Part shown: positions 41,911 to 51,514 of the stretch, piece by piece | Position numbering within the stretch: position 1 is the stretch's first letter | How the letters are laid out: each line of letters starts with the position of its first letter | Source: Rubricoccus marinus | GTDB taxonomy: Bacteria > Bacteroidota > Rhodothermia > Rhodothermales > Rubricoccaceae | Length of the DNA stretch: 64,000 nucleotides | Direction: 5' to 3' | Assembly (NCBI RefSeq): GCF_002257665.1 | Contig: NZ_MQWB01000001.1 | Span: 618,502 to 682,501, forward strand | The notes under the pieces: model-generated | Told to the model about the DNA's origin: nothing | Databases searched by the model: none | Seen by the model: only the letters and a program-made list of their open reading frames with translations | Made by a program: the position numbers and the translations under genes

Positions 41911-44900
41911 GTGACCGACGCCCCCGCTTCCCCGGACTCCTCGACTTCCGTCCGCCAGAGGCGCGCGGCGGTCTTTGGAATCGTCGCGCTGGGGCTCGCG
42001 CTGCTGATCCCGCTTACGTGGGCGCTCGAAGCCGCCGTCGTGGCCCGTTCTGGAGGGGATCGCGCCGCACGAGTGGCGCAGGAACGGACCGTCGGCGCCG
42101 TCAGGGCCCGCGCGTCCTCGCTCGTGGCCTCGATGCAGCGCGAGGCCGTCACCGTGGCTGCGCTCCCGGAGGTCCGGGCCGCTCTTACAGCGCCAGAGGC
42201 GGCCGTGTCCGGTGACCCCGGCGAGGCGCTGGGTGCGCTTCTGGCGCGCGCGTTGCCGCCGTTTACGTCGGTCGAGGTGTACCGTCCGGGGCTCAAGCTC
42301 GTGGCGTGGAACGGGGACACGTTCCGGCTCGGCGTGCGCGCAACGCCGGACACGTTGCTCTCCCTGGCCGTGCCGGACCCCGCTGAGCGCCGGGCGCTCA
42401 CGGTCTGGGCGCCCGTCGTTGTGCGCGACACGCTTCGCGGCGCCGTGCGCGTCGTGCGCCTCGCGCAAGCGGCCGTCCCCGTTCGCAACCGCTTTCTCCA
42501 GGACTACGACATCGCCGACGAGTGGCGTGATGGCATCGACGGCCCGTTCGAGGTGCTCATCTCCGGCCGCGCGTCGCCGCCCCGGCCGGGCGCGCAGCCT
42601 CTGGCGGGGATCGCGGGCCGCACCATCGGGTGGGTGCGCGTGCCCGTCCCGACGGCCTCAGCGTTGACCGACGGCGTGCGCGCGCGCTTCCGCAACGCGA
42701 TGGCGTTCTGGGCCGTGCTCTTGCTGGGCTGGCTCCTCTGCGGCCTCGGCGGGCTTTTCGCCTACGTACTGCGCAGCGCTGCTCGCGGCGACACCCCGCG
42801 CCTCTGGCGCCGGAGCGCGACCGTCCTCACAGGCTTCGCCGTGGCGCTGACGGCGAGCCGCTACGCGCTGCTGCACCTGGACGTGCCCGTGCGCTGGCTC
42901 GGCAATGGCCGCGAGACGCCGCCGCTGTTCGACCCGCTGATCCTCGCCTCCGACTTCGGCTGGGGCCTCGTGAGGTCTCCCGGCGACTTCGCGCTGACGG
43001 CGCTGTTCGGTATCGTCCTCGCCGTCGCGATCCTCGCCCACGCGCTCCGGCGCGCGGCCTCTGGCGCGAGTCCGGCGCGGTTCGGCGCCAGAGGCCTCGG
43101 GCGCATGCTGGCGGTAGGCGCCGTGAGCGGGCTGGGCGCGAGCGCGGTCGGGTTCGTGGCGCGGAGCGCGGTTTTGGACGCGCCGCAACTGGGCTACGCG
43201 GACCGCACCGGCCCCATCATTGATGGCCTCCTTGCGCTCGCGATGGGGTCGGTCGTCTCGGTCGCAGCGGCCGTGATGTGCGCCATTGCCGGGGCCGTGT
43301 TGATGACGCGGGCGTTCGCCAGAGGCGAGGCGTTCGCCGTGGCCGCTCTCGCGGTCCTCGCGGGCGCGCTACCCGTCGTTTGGCTGGGCGCGATGGCGGC
43401 GGCCTCTGGCGTCGCGCTCGCGCTGGCGGGGGCGGGGCTGGGCCTGGCACTCGGCGGGCGGGTGGACCGATGGGGCTGGCCGCTGACGTTCCGAGGGCTG
43501 CTCGCAGGCGTGTTCGTGCTCGCGCCCGTCGCGTACGGGTTCATGGCCGGACCGCTAGGGGAACGAACCGACGCCCTCCTCTCCGACGCCGCGCGGAGCT
43601 TTGCCGGCGGCCGCGATGAGCGCGTCACCTACGCGTTGGACCAGGTCCTCGCCGAAGCCCGCGCCGACGACGCCCTCCGCCCGGCCTTGCTCGACGCCGT
43701 CGCCGTGGCCGACTCGCTCCGCCGCCGCGGCACGCGTGTCGCGCCCGGGCCTCTGGCGCCAGAGGCCGTCCTGGACACGACCGACGTGGCGCTCGCGACG
43801 CTGGACTCCACGCGGCAGTCGCTGGGAGATCTCGCCGCTGGGCTCGTCCAGAGCTCGCTGCTAGGCTCGCTCGCCGACGTTGCCGCCGAGCTCCGCTTTA
43901 TCAGCCCTACCGGCGACACGCTCGGCGGCTTTGCCGAGGGCGGCGCGCCCCCCGCGCCGAGCGCCGACCCGCTGGCGTTTGCGAACATGCGAGATCGGTA
44001 CCTGGAGCGCGACGAGGGCGGCTTCTTCGTAGGCAGCGCGCCCTCGCCGGACCGCCGCGGCCTGCCGCGCTACGCGGGCATCGGGCCTCTGGCGTCGGCT
44101 AGTGGCGAAGCCTCTGGCGAGGAGCCCCGCGCGTGGATCTACGTCCGCGCCACGCCCCGTCCGGCGCGCTTCGCCGCCGAGACGCCGTTTCCGCGCGTGC
44201 TCGCGCCCGCCAACCTGTTCGGCCTGGACGACGAGGCCGTCGCCTACGCGGAGTACGACGACGGCGTCCGCGCCAGAGGCGGTGACGAAGCCCCGTTCAA
44301 GCTCCCCGAGACCATCTACGACGCGCTGGAATCCGGCGCAGGGGCCGCGCTGCTCAACGAAAAAGCCGACGGCGAGACCGTCCGCGCGTTCTACGTCCGC
44401 GTGGGCAGCGGCACGCGCGATGTCGTCTCCGCCCGCGTCGCCGGCGGCGATCCGCTCGACGTCTTGCTCGTCCTGCTCCGCCTCACGCTCGCGGGCCTGG
44501 GCGTTGCCGCGATCCTGTACGCCGTCGGCGTGCCCATCCGGCGCCGCATGGGCCTGTTGCCCGCGCCGCGCACGCGCTTCCGCGACAAGGTTCTCAACCG
44601 CTTTCTGTTCGTCGGCCTCGCGAGTGTGGCGCTAACAGGCCTCGTGGGGCAACGCGTGATCGAGGAGCAGAACCAGCAGGCCGTGCGCGACCTCTTGCGC
44701 CAGAGGCTCGGTCGCGTGGAGGCGGCGCTCTCGGCCGATTCCGACCCGGGCACACCGACGGGCGCGCTGCTCACGCGCGCCCGGCCCGACGCCATCTCGG
44801 CGTCGCTCGGCTTCGACGTGCACCTCTACGGCGGCGCGGACCTGCTCGCGTCCTCGCGCCGCCAACTTGTGAACCAGCGCCTGATTGAGCCGCGCCTGCC

Positions 44901-46125
44901 CGCCGAGGTGTACGACGCGCTCTACGTCCAGGGCCGCCCGTTCGCCTTCGCCGAGAGCCGGATCGGGACGGCCGACGGTGGCTTTGCCTACACGACCGGC
45001 TACAAGGCGCTTCCGGACTCGCTCGGCAATCCCGTCGGCGCTGCCGCCGTGCCGACGCTGCCGGAGCAGGCGGCCATCGAGGCCGGGCAGGCGCGCATGG
45101 TGACGTACCTGTTCGGCGGCCTTCTCGTGCTCCTGGTGGCGATCGTGGCGGGTGCGGCGCTTCTGGCGGGACAGCTCACGCGGCCGTTCGGCCGCTTGCA
45201 GCAAGGCTTGCGCGCGGTCGGGGAAGGGCGGAGCGAGGAGCCCATCCCGGTCGAGACCCGTGACGAGGTGGGCGAACTCGTGGAGACGTTCAACGCGATG
45301 CAGGCGCAACTGGCGGACAGCCGCCGCAAGCTCGCCGAGCAGGAACGCGAGCTGGCGTGGCGCGAGATGGCGAAGCAGGTGGCGCACGAAATCAAGAACC
45401 CGCTCACGCCGATGAAGCTCAGCGTGCAGCACCTGCGCCACATCTTCCGCGCGCCCGGCGAGGACGATCCGCCAGAGGCCCGGAAGTTTGCCGGGGCGTT
45501 CGAGCGCACGACCGAGATGCTCGTCGAGCAGATCGAGAGCCTCCGCCACATCGCCAGCGAGTTCTCGGACTTTGCGCGGCTCCCGCTGCGCAACCCGGAG
45601 CCGTTGGACCTGAGCGAGATCGCGCGCGACGCCGCGGCTCTTTTCGAGACCGAGGCCATGGGCGAGACGGCCCGCGCCACGCTCCAGACAGACCTCGCAG
45701 ACCAGCCTCTGGCGACGGTCGCGGACCGAGAGGAGCTGCGCCGCGCGTTCGTCAACCTGCTCACGAACGCCCACCAGGCGATGCCCCACCGCGACGACCA
45801 GACGCGCCCGGGCCGCATCATCCTCCGCACGCGCCACCAGACCGCGCCGGACGGAACCGAGTGGGCCATCGCGGAAGTCGCCGACACAGGCATGGGCGTC
45901 CCGCCAGAGGCCCGCGAGAAGATCTTTCAGCCGTCGTTCTCCACCAAGTCCAGCGGCATGGGGCTGGGCCTCGCCGTCGTCAAGCGCGCCGTGGAGGCCG
46001 CTGGCGGGAGCATCGCCTTCGAGACGGAAACCGAGGGCCAGGCGACGGGAACGACGTTCACGATGCGGCTGCCTCTGGCGCCAGAGGCCGGGACTTCTGG
46101 CGATGGCCACGCCGCGAGACTATAG
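41911..46125 (+). CDS. large multi-pass membrane sensor histidine kinase
   Basis: A 1404-residue kinase. TM1 is at about 20-40; an extracytoplasmic region of about 200 residues follows; then a polytopic block with several helices (about 250-560), a second large extracytoplasmic region (about 560-850), helix RLTLAGLGVAAILYAVGVPI, a third sensor region, a last helix TYLFGGLLVLLVAIVAG, HAMP (LTRPFGRLQQGLRAVGEGR), HisKA with phospho-His in QVAHEIKNPLTPMKLSVQHL near 1159, and HATPase with NLLTNAHQAM, ADTGMGVPPEA and GMGLGLAVVKRAVEA. The kinase core is NtrY-like. No response regulator is adjacent. Decamer-derived peptides are frequent, mainly outside the kinase core. GTG start, no Shine-Dalgarno. 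Confidence 0.9.
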   Translation: MTDAPASPDSSTSVRQRRAAVFGIVALGLALLIPLTWALEAAVVARSGGDRAARVAQERTVGAVRARASSLVASMQREAVTVAALPEVRAALTAPEAAVSGDPGEALGALLARALPPFTSVEVYRPGLKLVAWNGDTFRLGVRATPDTLLSLAVPDPAERRALTVWAPVVVRDTLRGAVRVVRLAQAAVPVRNRFLQDYDIADEWRDGIDGPFEVLISGRASPPRPGAQPLAGIAGRTIGWVRVPVPTASALTDGVRARFRNAMAFWAVLLLGWLLCGLGGLFAYVLRSAARGDTPRLWRRSATVLTGFAVALTASRYALLHLDVPVRWLGNGRETPPLFDPLILASDFGWGLVRSPGDFALTALFGIVLAVAILAHALRRAASGASPARFGARGLGRMLAVGAVSGLGASAVGFVARSAVLDAPQLGYADRTGPIIDGLLALAMGSVVSVAAAVMCAIAGAVLMTRAFARGEAFAVAALAVLAGALPVVWLGAMAAASGVALALAGAGLGLALGGRVDRWGWPLTFRGLLAGVFVLAPVAYGFMAGPLGERTDALLSDAARSFAGGRDERVTYALDQVLAEARADDALRPALLDAVAVADSLRRRGTRVAPGPLAPEAVLDTTDVALATLDSTRQSLGDLAAGLVQSSLLGSLADVAAELRFISPTGDTLGGFAEGGAPPAPSADPLAFANMRDRYLERDEGGFFVGSAPSPDRRGLPRYAGIGPLASASGEASGEEPRAWIYVRATPRPARFAAETPFPRVLAPANLFGLDDEAVAYAEYDDGVRARGGDEAPFKLPETIYDALESGAGAALLNEKADGETVRAFYVRVGSGTRDVVSARVAGGDPLDVLLVLLRLTLAGLGVAAILYAVGVPIRRRMGLLPAPRTRFRDKVLNRFLFVGLASVALTGLVGQRVIEEQNQQAVRDLLRQRLGRVEAALSADSDPGTPTGALLTRARPDAISASLGFDVHLYGGADLLASSRRQLVNQRLIEPRLPAEVYDALYVQGRPFAFAESRIGTADGGFAYTTGYKALPDSLGNPVGAAAVPTLPEQAAIEAGQARMVTYLFGGLLVLLVAIVAGAALLAGQLTRPFGRLQQGLRAVGEGRSEEPIPVETRDEVGELVETFNAMQAQLADSRRKLAEQERELAWREMAKQVAHEIKNPLTPMKLSVQHLRHIFRAPGEDDPPEARKFAGAFERTTEMLVEQIESLRHIASEFSDFARLPLRNPEPLDLSEIARDAAALFETEAMGETARATLQTDLADQPLATVADREELRRAFVNLLTNAHQAMPHRDDQTRPGRIILRTRHQTAPDGTEWAIAEVADTGMGVPPEAREKIFQPSFSTKSSGMGLGLAVVKRAVEAAGGSIAFETETEGQATGTTFTMRLPLAPEAGTSGDGHAARL

Positions 46126-46264
46126 GGCAAGGCTCGCCGCGTTCGGCATGCCTCGCTCGCGATAAGCAAGGGCCGGGTTGGACTGACGCCCGAGCGCCAG
46201 CGGCTGAACATTTGCGCGGGACCTGTATGATGTGGTACCGTCGCCTACCCTTCCAGCGCAGCTC

Positions 46265-47404
46265 ATGGCCCTCACGATTGGCGTCCCCCGCGAGACCGCA
46301 CCCGGCGAGGCGCGCGTCGCCCTCGCGTCCGATGCCGCCCGGCGGCTCGTCCGCAAAGGCTGCGAGGTCCGCGTAGAGCAAGGGGCAGGGGAACGCGCCT
46401 TCATCTCCGACGCCGACTTCGAGGCCGCCGGGTGCCACATCGTGGACCGTGCCGAAGCCCTCGCCTCTGGCGCCGTTTGCACCGTCTCTGGTCTAGACGC
46501 CAGCGGCCTCGACGGGTTGGCCTCTGGCGCCGTCGTGCTCGGCCTCTTGCGTCCGTTGGACGACACCACGGCTGTCGAAGCGCTCGCCGCCAGAGGCGCG
46601 ACGGCCGTAGCGATGGAGATGGTGCCGCGCACCTCCCGCGCGCAGCGCATGGACGCGCTCTCGGCCATGAGCACGGTTTCGGGCTACCGCGCGGCGTTGC
46701 TCGCGGCGTTCCGGCTGCCGCAGTTCTTCCCGCTCCTCACGACCGCTGCCGGAACGGTCCGGCCTGCGCGCGTGCTCGTGATCGGCGCGGGCGTGGCAGG
46801 CCTTCAGGCCCTCGCGACGGCCCGCCGCCTGGGCGCCATCACGGCCGGATACGACGTGCGCGCCGCCGCGCGCGAGCAGGTCGAGTCCGTCGGCGCCAGC
46901 TTTGTCGAGTTGGACATGGAGACCGCCGATCAGGAGGACGCGGGCGGCTACGCGAAAGCCCTCGCCGAGGACGAAGCGGCCCGCCAGGTCGAGGCCCTCG
47001 CAAAGGTCCTCCCCGACTACCACGTCGTGATCACGACGGCTCTCATCCCCGGACGCGCCGCGCCGGTCCTCATCACCGCCAGAGGCGTGGCCGGCATGCG
47101 CCCCGGCTCTGTCATCGTGGACCTTGCCGCCGCGAATGGCGGCAACGTCGAGGCCACGCGCGCCGACGAGGAAATCGTGGCCTCTGGCGTGACCGTTCTC
47201 GGCCCGACCAACCTCGCGGCCGAGATGCCGACCCACGCGAGCGAGATGTACGGCCGCACCGTCGCCGCCTTCCTCCTGGAGTTCCTAGACGACGAGGGGA
47301 CCCTCAACCTCGACCCCGAGGACGAGATCGTCGCGGGCGCCGTCGTGGCCCGGGACGGCGAGATTGTCCACCCGCGCGTGCTCGCCGCGCTCGCGCCCGC
47401 CTAG
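46265..47404 (+). CDS. pntAA: NAD(P) transhydrogenase subunit alpha, part 1
   Basis: NAD(H)-binding domain dI of the proton-translocating transhydrogenase. Features: IGVPRETAPGEARVALASDA, the RAQRMDALSAMSTVSGYRA dimer region, RVLVIGAGVAGLQALATARRLGA nucleotide motif, the mobile loop ITTALIPGRAAPVLI and VDLAAANGGNVE. Length 379 residues fits a split alpha subunit. ATG at 46265 chosen. It starts a pntAA-pntAB-pntB operon that makes NADPH from NADH using the proton gradient. Confidence 0.95.
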   Translation: MALTIGVPRETAPGEARVALASDAARRLVRKGCEVRVEQGAGERAFISDADFEAAGCHIVDRAEALASGAVCTVSGLDASGLDGLASGAVVLGLLRPLDDTTAVEALAARGATAVAMEMVPRTSRAQRMDALSAMSTVSGYRAALLAAFRLPQFFPLLTTAAGTVRPARVLVIGAGVAGLQALATARRLGAITAGYDVRAAAREQVESVGASFVELDMETADQEDAGGYAKALAEDEAARQVEALAKVLPDYHVVITTALIPGRAAPVLITARGVAGMRPGSVIVDLAAANGGNVEATRADEEIVASGVTVLGPTNLAAEMPTHASEMYGRTVAAFLLEFLDDEGTLNLDPEDEIVAGAVVARDGEIVHPRVLAALAPA

Positions 47405-47406
47405 CC

Positions 47407-47424
47407 GCCTCTGGCGCCAGAGGC
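47407..47424. repeat. inverted decamer pair inside the pnt operon
   Basis: GCCTCTGGCGCCAGAGGC starts two bases after the pntAA stop and is followed by part of a third copy. It lies between cotranscribed genes, so strict termination here would be harmful; an mRNA-processing hairpin or a neutral element is more likely. Confidence 0.6.
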
Positions 47425-47472
47425 CTCTGACGCCGACACGCTCCACCAGCCCGGAACTGGGAACCCCCAAAC

Positions 47473-47802
47473 ATGGACCTCTCGCTCCTCGTCGTCTTCG
47501 TGCTCGCCTCGTTTCTCGGGTTCGAGCTCATCTCCAAGGTGCCCGCGACGCTGCACACCCCGCTTATGTCGGGCTCCAACGCCATCAGCGGCATCACCAT
47601 CGTCGGCGCGATCCTTGTGATGGGGGAGACCGGCTCGCCTCTGGCGAAGTGGGTCGGCTTCGCGGCGCTCGTCCTCGCGACGATCAACGTCGTCGGCGGC
47701 TTTCTCGTGACCGACCGGATGTTGGAGATGTTCAAGCCGCGCGTCCCCGCGCCAGAGGCCGTCGCCTCGGCGCCAGAGGCCTCGAACGGGGTGAAGGCAT
47801 GA
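47473..47802 (+). CDS. pntAB: NAD(P) transhydrogenase subunit alpha, part 2
   Basis: Small membrane subunit (109 residues, three helices) of domain dII. Features: LVVFVLASFLGFELISKVPATLHTPLMSGSNAISGI and a last helix ending FLVTDRMLEMFK. The C-terminal PAPEAVASAPEASNG is decamer-derived. Its stop overlaps the pntB start (ATGA). Confidence 0.95.
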   Translation: MDLSLLVVFVLASFLGFELISKVPATLHTPLMSGSNAISGITIVGAILVMGETGSPLAKWVGFAALVLATINVVGGFLVTDRMLEMFKPRVPAPEAVASAPEASNGVKA

Positions 47803-49253
47803 CCGTCCTCACCACCCTCGCCTACCTCGTCGCGTCCTGCCTGTTCATCGTGGGGCTCAAGCGGCTGGGTTCGCCGCGCACGGCGCGGGCGGGCAACCGG
47901 CTGGCCTCTGGCGGCATGCTGATCGCCGTCGTGGCGGCGCTTCTGGAGAACCAGATCCTCAACCCGGTCGAACTCGTGGCCGGGCTCCTCGTGGGCGGCA
48001 TCATCGGCGTCTGGCTGGCGCGCAAGACCGAGATGACCTCGATGCCCGAGCTCGTCGCGGCGTTCAACGGCTTTGGCGGCGCGGCCAGCGCGCTCGTCGC
48101 GGGCGCCGAGATGCTCCGTGGTAGCGGCACGCAGATGCGGGAGATCGCCGCCAGCGGCGAGACGGTCTCGTTCGTCCCCGATATGGGGGCGGGCGACCTG
48201 TTCATCGTCGCCCTCTCCGTCCTGATCGGCTTGGTCACGCTCTCGGGCTCGTTCGTGGCGTACGGCAAGCTGCGGGGCCGCTCGCTCGGCTCGTTCCCGG
48301 GCATCCGCCTGGTGTCGCTGCTGATCGCGGTGGGTGTGATCGCCTCCATCGTGCTCCTGATCGGGACCGCGGGGGAATCGAGCCGGATGGACGAGGCTGT
48401 GCTGTTTTTGGGCGGTCTGTCCATCCTCGCGCTCGCGCTCGGCGTCGTCCTCGTGCTGCCCATCGGTGGGGCGGATATGCCGGTCGTCGTCGCGCTGCTC
48501 AATGCGTCTTCGGGGCTCGCCGCCGCGGCCACAGGCTTCGTGCTGGGCAACGTCGCCCTCGTCGTCTCCGGCGCGCTCGTCGGCGCCAGCGGCCTCATCC
48601 TGACTCGCATCATGTGCGAGGCCATGAACCGCTCGCTCGGCAACGTGCTCCTGGGCGGCTTCGGCGCCGACGCCGCCGCGGCCTCTGGCGCCAGCGGCGA
48701 CGCGGAGGAGAAGCCCGTACGCCGCACCACGCCCGACGACGTGGCCGTGATGATGAGCTACGCGCAGCGCGTCGTCGTCGTGCCGGGCTACGGCCTCGCG
48801 GTCGCGCAGGCGCAGCACGAGGTGCGCGAGATGGCCGACATGCTCGCGGCCTCTGGCGTCGAGGTCGTCTACGCGATCCACCCCGTCGCGGGCCGGATGC
48901 CGGGCCACATGAACGTGCTCCTCGCCGAGGCCAACGTGCCGTACGATCACCTGATCGAGATGGACGACGCCAACCCGGACTTCCCCCAGACCGATGTCGT
49001 CCTCGTTGTGGGTGCAAATGACGTGGTCAACCCCGCCGCGCGGAGCGACGAGTCGAGCCCGATTTACGGCATGCCGATCCTCAACGTGGATGAGGCGCAG
49101 CAAGTCGTCGTCCTCAAGCGCAGCATGAGCACGGGCTATGCGGGCGTCCAGAACCCGCTCTTCTTCCTGGACAACACGCAGATGCTCTTCGGAGACGCCA
49201 AAGCCAGCATCAAGGCCATCGTGGGCGAACTCAAAGAGCTCCAGCCCGCATGA
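47799..49253 (+). CDS. pntB: NAD(P) transhydrogenase subunit beta
   Basis: Membrane and NADP(H)-binding subunit of 484 residues. About nine helices, including GNRLASGGMLIAVVAALL and FNGFGGAASALVAGAEML, and the conserved LPIGGADMPVVVALLNASSG. The dIII domain has VPGYGLAVAQAQHEVREM, HPVAGRMPGHMNVLLAEANV, GANDVVNPAA and MSTGYAGVQNPLFF. The linker AAAASGASGDAEE between dII and dIII contains a decamer copy. The gene after it overlaps by four bases. Confidence 0.96.
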   Translation: MTVLTTLAYLVASCLFIVGLKRLGSPRTARAGNRLASGGMLIAVVAALLENQILNPVELVAGLLVGGIIGVWLARKTEMTSMPELVAAFNGFGGAASALVAGAEMLRGSGTQMREIAASGETVSFVPDMGAGDLFIVALSVLIGLVTLSGSFVAYGKLRGRSLGSFPGIRLVSLLIAVGVIASIVLLIGTAGESSRMDEAVLFLGGLSILALALGVVLVLPIGGADMPVVVALLNASSGLAAAATGFVLGNVALVVSGALVGASGLILTRIMCEAMNRSLGNVLLGGFGADAAAASGASGDAEEKPVRRTTPDDVAVMMSYAQRVVVVPGYGLAVAQAQHEVREMADMLAASGVEVVYAIHPVAGRMPGHMNVLLAEANVPYDHLIEMDDANPDFPQTDVVLVVGANDVVNPAARSDESSPIYGMPILNVDEAQQVVVLKRSMSTGYAGVQNPLFFLDNTQMLFGDAKASIKAIVGELKELQPA

Positions 49254-49786
49254 GCGGCGCGGCCCTCGCGATCCTCCTGCCTCTGGCGTTTTTCGTGGCC
49301 TTCCCGCTGTTCTGGATGGTGGTCATTGGCCTCATTGGGAAGACCGGCTGGAGGCCCCTGGCGGAGGCGTACCCGGCCGAGCGGTGGCCCGCCAGAGGCT
49401 ACAAGGTGTCCTGGCAGTCAGGGCGGGTCGGCGCGGTGAACTACAGCAACGCGCTCAACGCCGTCGCGACGCCAGAGGGCCTGTTTCTCCGTCCATCGTT
49501 CCTCTTCCGGGTCGGCCACCCGCCCGTGTGCATCCCCTGGGCGGCGTTCGTGGATACGGCTCCCGCGATGATCTTCGGCACGCGGTTTATTCTGGAAACC
49601 GGGCCGAGCCTCGTGCTCTACGGCAAGCTGGCCCGCGCCGTCACTGCCGCGTTGGAGGCGCGGGACCGGGCCTCTGGCGAGTACGACGCTGCCCTAGAAC
49701 ACGAAAGCGGCGGCCTCCCGTGGGAAGCCGCCGCCGAGACTCGCGAGCCGGGCCGATCTAGAAGGGGAGATCGTCGTCGGGCGTGA
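49250..49786 (+). CDS. hypothetical single-pass membrane protein
   Basis: A 178-residue protein with one N-terminal helix ([25 protein letters not shown]) and a soluble part ([36 protein letters not shown]). It is translationally coupled to pntB by an ATGA overlap. Its last ~28 codons run through a strong hairpin and overlap the 3' end of ssb, so the natural C-terminus may have been extended by drift. No family recognised. Confidence 0.65.
   Translation: MSGAALAILLPLAFFVAFPLFWMVVIGLIGKTGWRPLAEAYPAERWPARGYKVSWQSGRVGAVNYSNALNAVATPEGLFLRPSFLFRVGHPPVCIPWAAFVDTAPAMIFGTRFILETGPSLVLYGKLARAVTAALEARDRASGEYDAALEHESGGLPWEAAAETREPGRSRRGDRRRA
49707..49734 (-). terminator. ssb terminator embedded in the opposite gene
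   Basis: Arms GCGGCGGCCTCCC and GGGAAGCCGCCGC form a 13-base stem with one mismatch. On the minus strand the stem is followed by TTTCGTGTTC, 24 bases after the ssb stop. On the plus strand the same bases are codons of the neighbouring membrane protein. Confidence 0.65.
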
Positions 49787-50261
49787 AGTCGTAGTTGTCG
49801 CCGCCGCCAGAGGACGGGGCGCTCTGACGCTGGCCGCCGCCAGAGGACTGGCGCTGCGGACGGGGGCTCTGGTCGTAGCTGTCGTTGCTATCGCCGTAGT
49901 TGCCTCCGCCACCACCGCTGCTATCGTCGCGGCCGCCGAGCATCTGCATCTCGCGCGCCTTGACCTCGGTGGTGTACCGGGTGTTGCCGTCCTTGTCCTC
50001 CCACTGGCGGGTCTGGAGCTGGCCCTCGATGTAGACCTGGCGGCCCTTTTTGAGGTACTCGCCGCAGATCTCCGCAAGGCGGGCCCACGCCACGATGCGG
50101 TGCCACTCCGTGTTTTCTACCTGGTTGCCGTCGCGGTCCTTGTAGGACTCACTCGTCGCGAGGGAGAAGTTGCAGACGGCCGTGCCGCTGCCGGTGTAGC
50201 GAAGCTCGGGGTCTGACCCGAGGTTGCCGACGAGGATGACTTTGTTGATGCCACGTGCCAT
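49758..50261 (-). CDS. ssb: single-stranded DNA-binding protein
   Basis: OB-fold protein of 167 residues that coats single-stranded DNA in replication and repair. Features: [62 protein letters not shown], and [15 protein letters not shown] Gly/Ser/Gln-rich linker leads to the acidic tip [10 protein letters not shown], which recruits partner proteins. ATG at 50261. Confidence 0.97.
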   Translation of the reverse strand: MARGINKVILVGNLGSDPELRYTGSGTAVCNFSLATSESYKDRDGNQVENTEWHRIVAWARLAEICGEYLKKGRQVYIEGQLQTRQWEDKDGNTRYTTEVKAREMQMLGGRDDSSGGGGGNYGDSNDSYDQSPRPQRQSSGGGQRQSAPSSGGGDNYDFTPDDDLPF

Positions 50262-50578
50262 GGTATAAATGCCCGTTCGGGCGGCTGTTGTGCACGTTCC
50301 GCTGGTCCGCAAGCGGCCAGCCGTTCTCTTGAATCCCGCCCGAGTACGCCTCCGGCAGAGCGGCAGTCTAGACACAACACGAGGCCGTGTCTAACCGGCG
50401 TTGGTGGAAAATATCCACATTCGGTGTCAACCCTCTGTCACAGGGAGCGAGCGAGAAATACCGGTCGCCTCTGGCGCCAGAGGCCGGGCCGCCGCCACCC
50501 CTGTTTGGACATGAAACCTGCCCCGGCGCGAGACGCCGACGACGCGGCGATCTTCCGGTCCGCTCTCCCGCTGCTCCT
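50262..50578. other. divergent region between ssb and mazG
   Basis: This 317-base gap holds the decamer palindrome at 50467-50484 and an ATCTTCCG box at 50550 that could serve mazG. No other gene is supported; the mazG frame is open through part of it but the translation is not protein-like. Confidence 0.5.
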
Positions 50579-51463
50579 GTGCTTCCGCCCGTTCCCATCG
50601 ACCGCGAAACGCTCGGCCTAACCGACGCCGACCGCGACGCCGCTCACGCCGACCTTTTTGCGGACTTCGTCGCCATCGTCCATCGCCTCCGGCGGGACTG
50701 CCCGTGGGACCGCGAGCAAACGCACGACTCGGTCAAGCAGCTCACCATCGAGGAAGCCTTCGAGGTAGTCCAGGCCATCGACGATGGGGACACGCAAGAG
50801 CTGAAAAAGGAACTCGGCGATCTCTTCCTCCACGTTCTCTTCCACGCGCACATCGCCGAGACCAACGGCACGTTCACGCTCCGCGACGTAATGGAGGGCG
50901 AGATGCAGAAGCTCGTCCGCCGCCACCCGCACGTGTTCAAAGGCGCAGACGGCCAGCCTCTGGCGGTGAGCAGCACCGGCGAGGTGCTCCAAAACTGGGA
51001 GGCCATCAAGCGCGCCGAGCGCGAGGCCTCTGGCGCCGACGAAACCCCGAGCGCACTGGATGGTGTGCCGCAGGCACTCCCGGCCCTGCTCCGCGCCGAG
51101 CGCGTCCAGGAAAAAGCCGCACTTGTCGGCTTCGACTTTCCCGACGCCAGAGGCGCGTGGGCCAAGGTGGAGGAGGAACTGGCGGAGGTGCACGAGGCCT
51201 CTGGCGCCAGTGGCAATCCGGAGCACGACGCCGACCGGCTCGAAGCCGAGATCGGGGACCTGCTGTTCGCCGTTACCAACTACGCGCGGATGCGCGGGAT
51301 CTCTCCAGAGAACGCGCTGCGCCGGACCGTCGGCACGTTTTCCAGCCGGTTCTCGCACGTCGAGCGCGGGCTCGCCCGAGAGGGCCGCACGCCAGAGGCC
51401 GCGACGCTGGACGAGATGGACGCGCTCTGGGACGAAGCCAAGGCCTTGGAGCGGCGCACGTAG
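50579..51463 (+). CDS. mazG: nucleoside triphosphate pyrophosphohydrolase MazG
   Basis: Hydrolyses NTPs or dNTPs to monophosphate and pyrophosphate. Two MazG domains: the first with FVAIVHRLRRDCPWDREQTHDSVKQLTIEEAFEVVQAI and ELGDLFLHVLFHA, the second with AWAKVEEELAEVHEA and EAEIGDLLFAVTNYARM. The HPHVFKGADGQPLAVSS and ENALRRTVGTFSSRFSHVE segments are typical. GTG at 50579 gives 294 residues, near the usual ~270; decamer inserts (REASGADET, HEASGASGNPE) account for much of the excess. Confidence 0.93.
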   Translation: MLPPVPIDRETLGLTDADRDAAHADLFADFVAIVHRLRRDCPWDREQTHDSVKQLTIEEAFEVVQAIDDGDTQELKKELGDLFLHVLFHAHIAETNGTFTLRDVMEGEMQKLVRRHPHVFKGADGQPLAVSSTGEVLQNWEAIKRAEREASGADETPSALDGVPQALPALLRAERVQEKAALVGFDFPDARGAWAKVEEELAEVHEASGASGNPEHDADRLEAEIGDLLFAVTNYARMRGISPENALRRTVGTFSSRFSHVERGLAREGRTPEAATLDEMDALWDEAKALERRT

Positions 51464-51514
51464 CGCCAGAAGCCTCTAGGGCCCGCAGGCTCTGGAGCCG
51501 AGGGGCCTCTGGCG

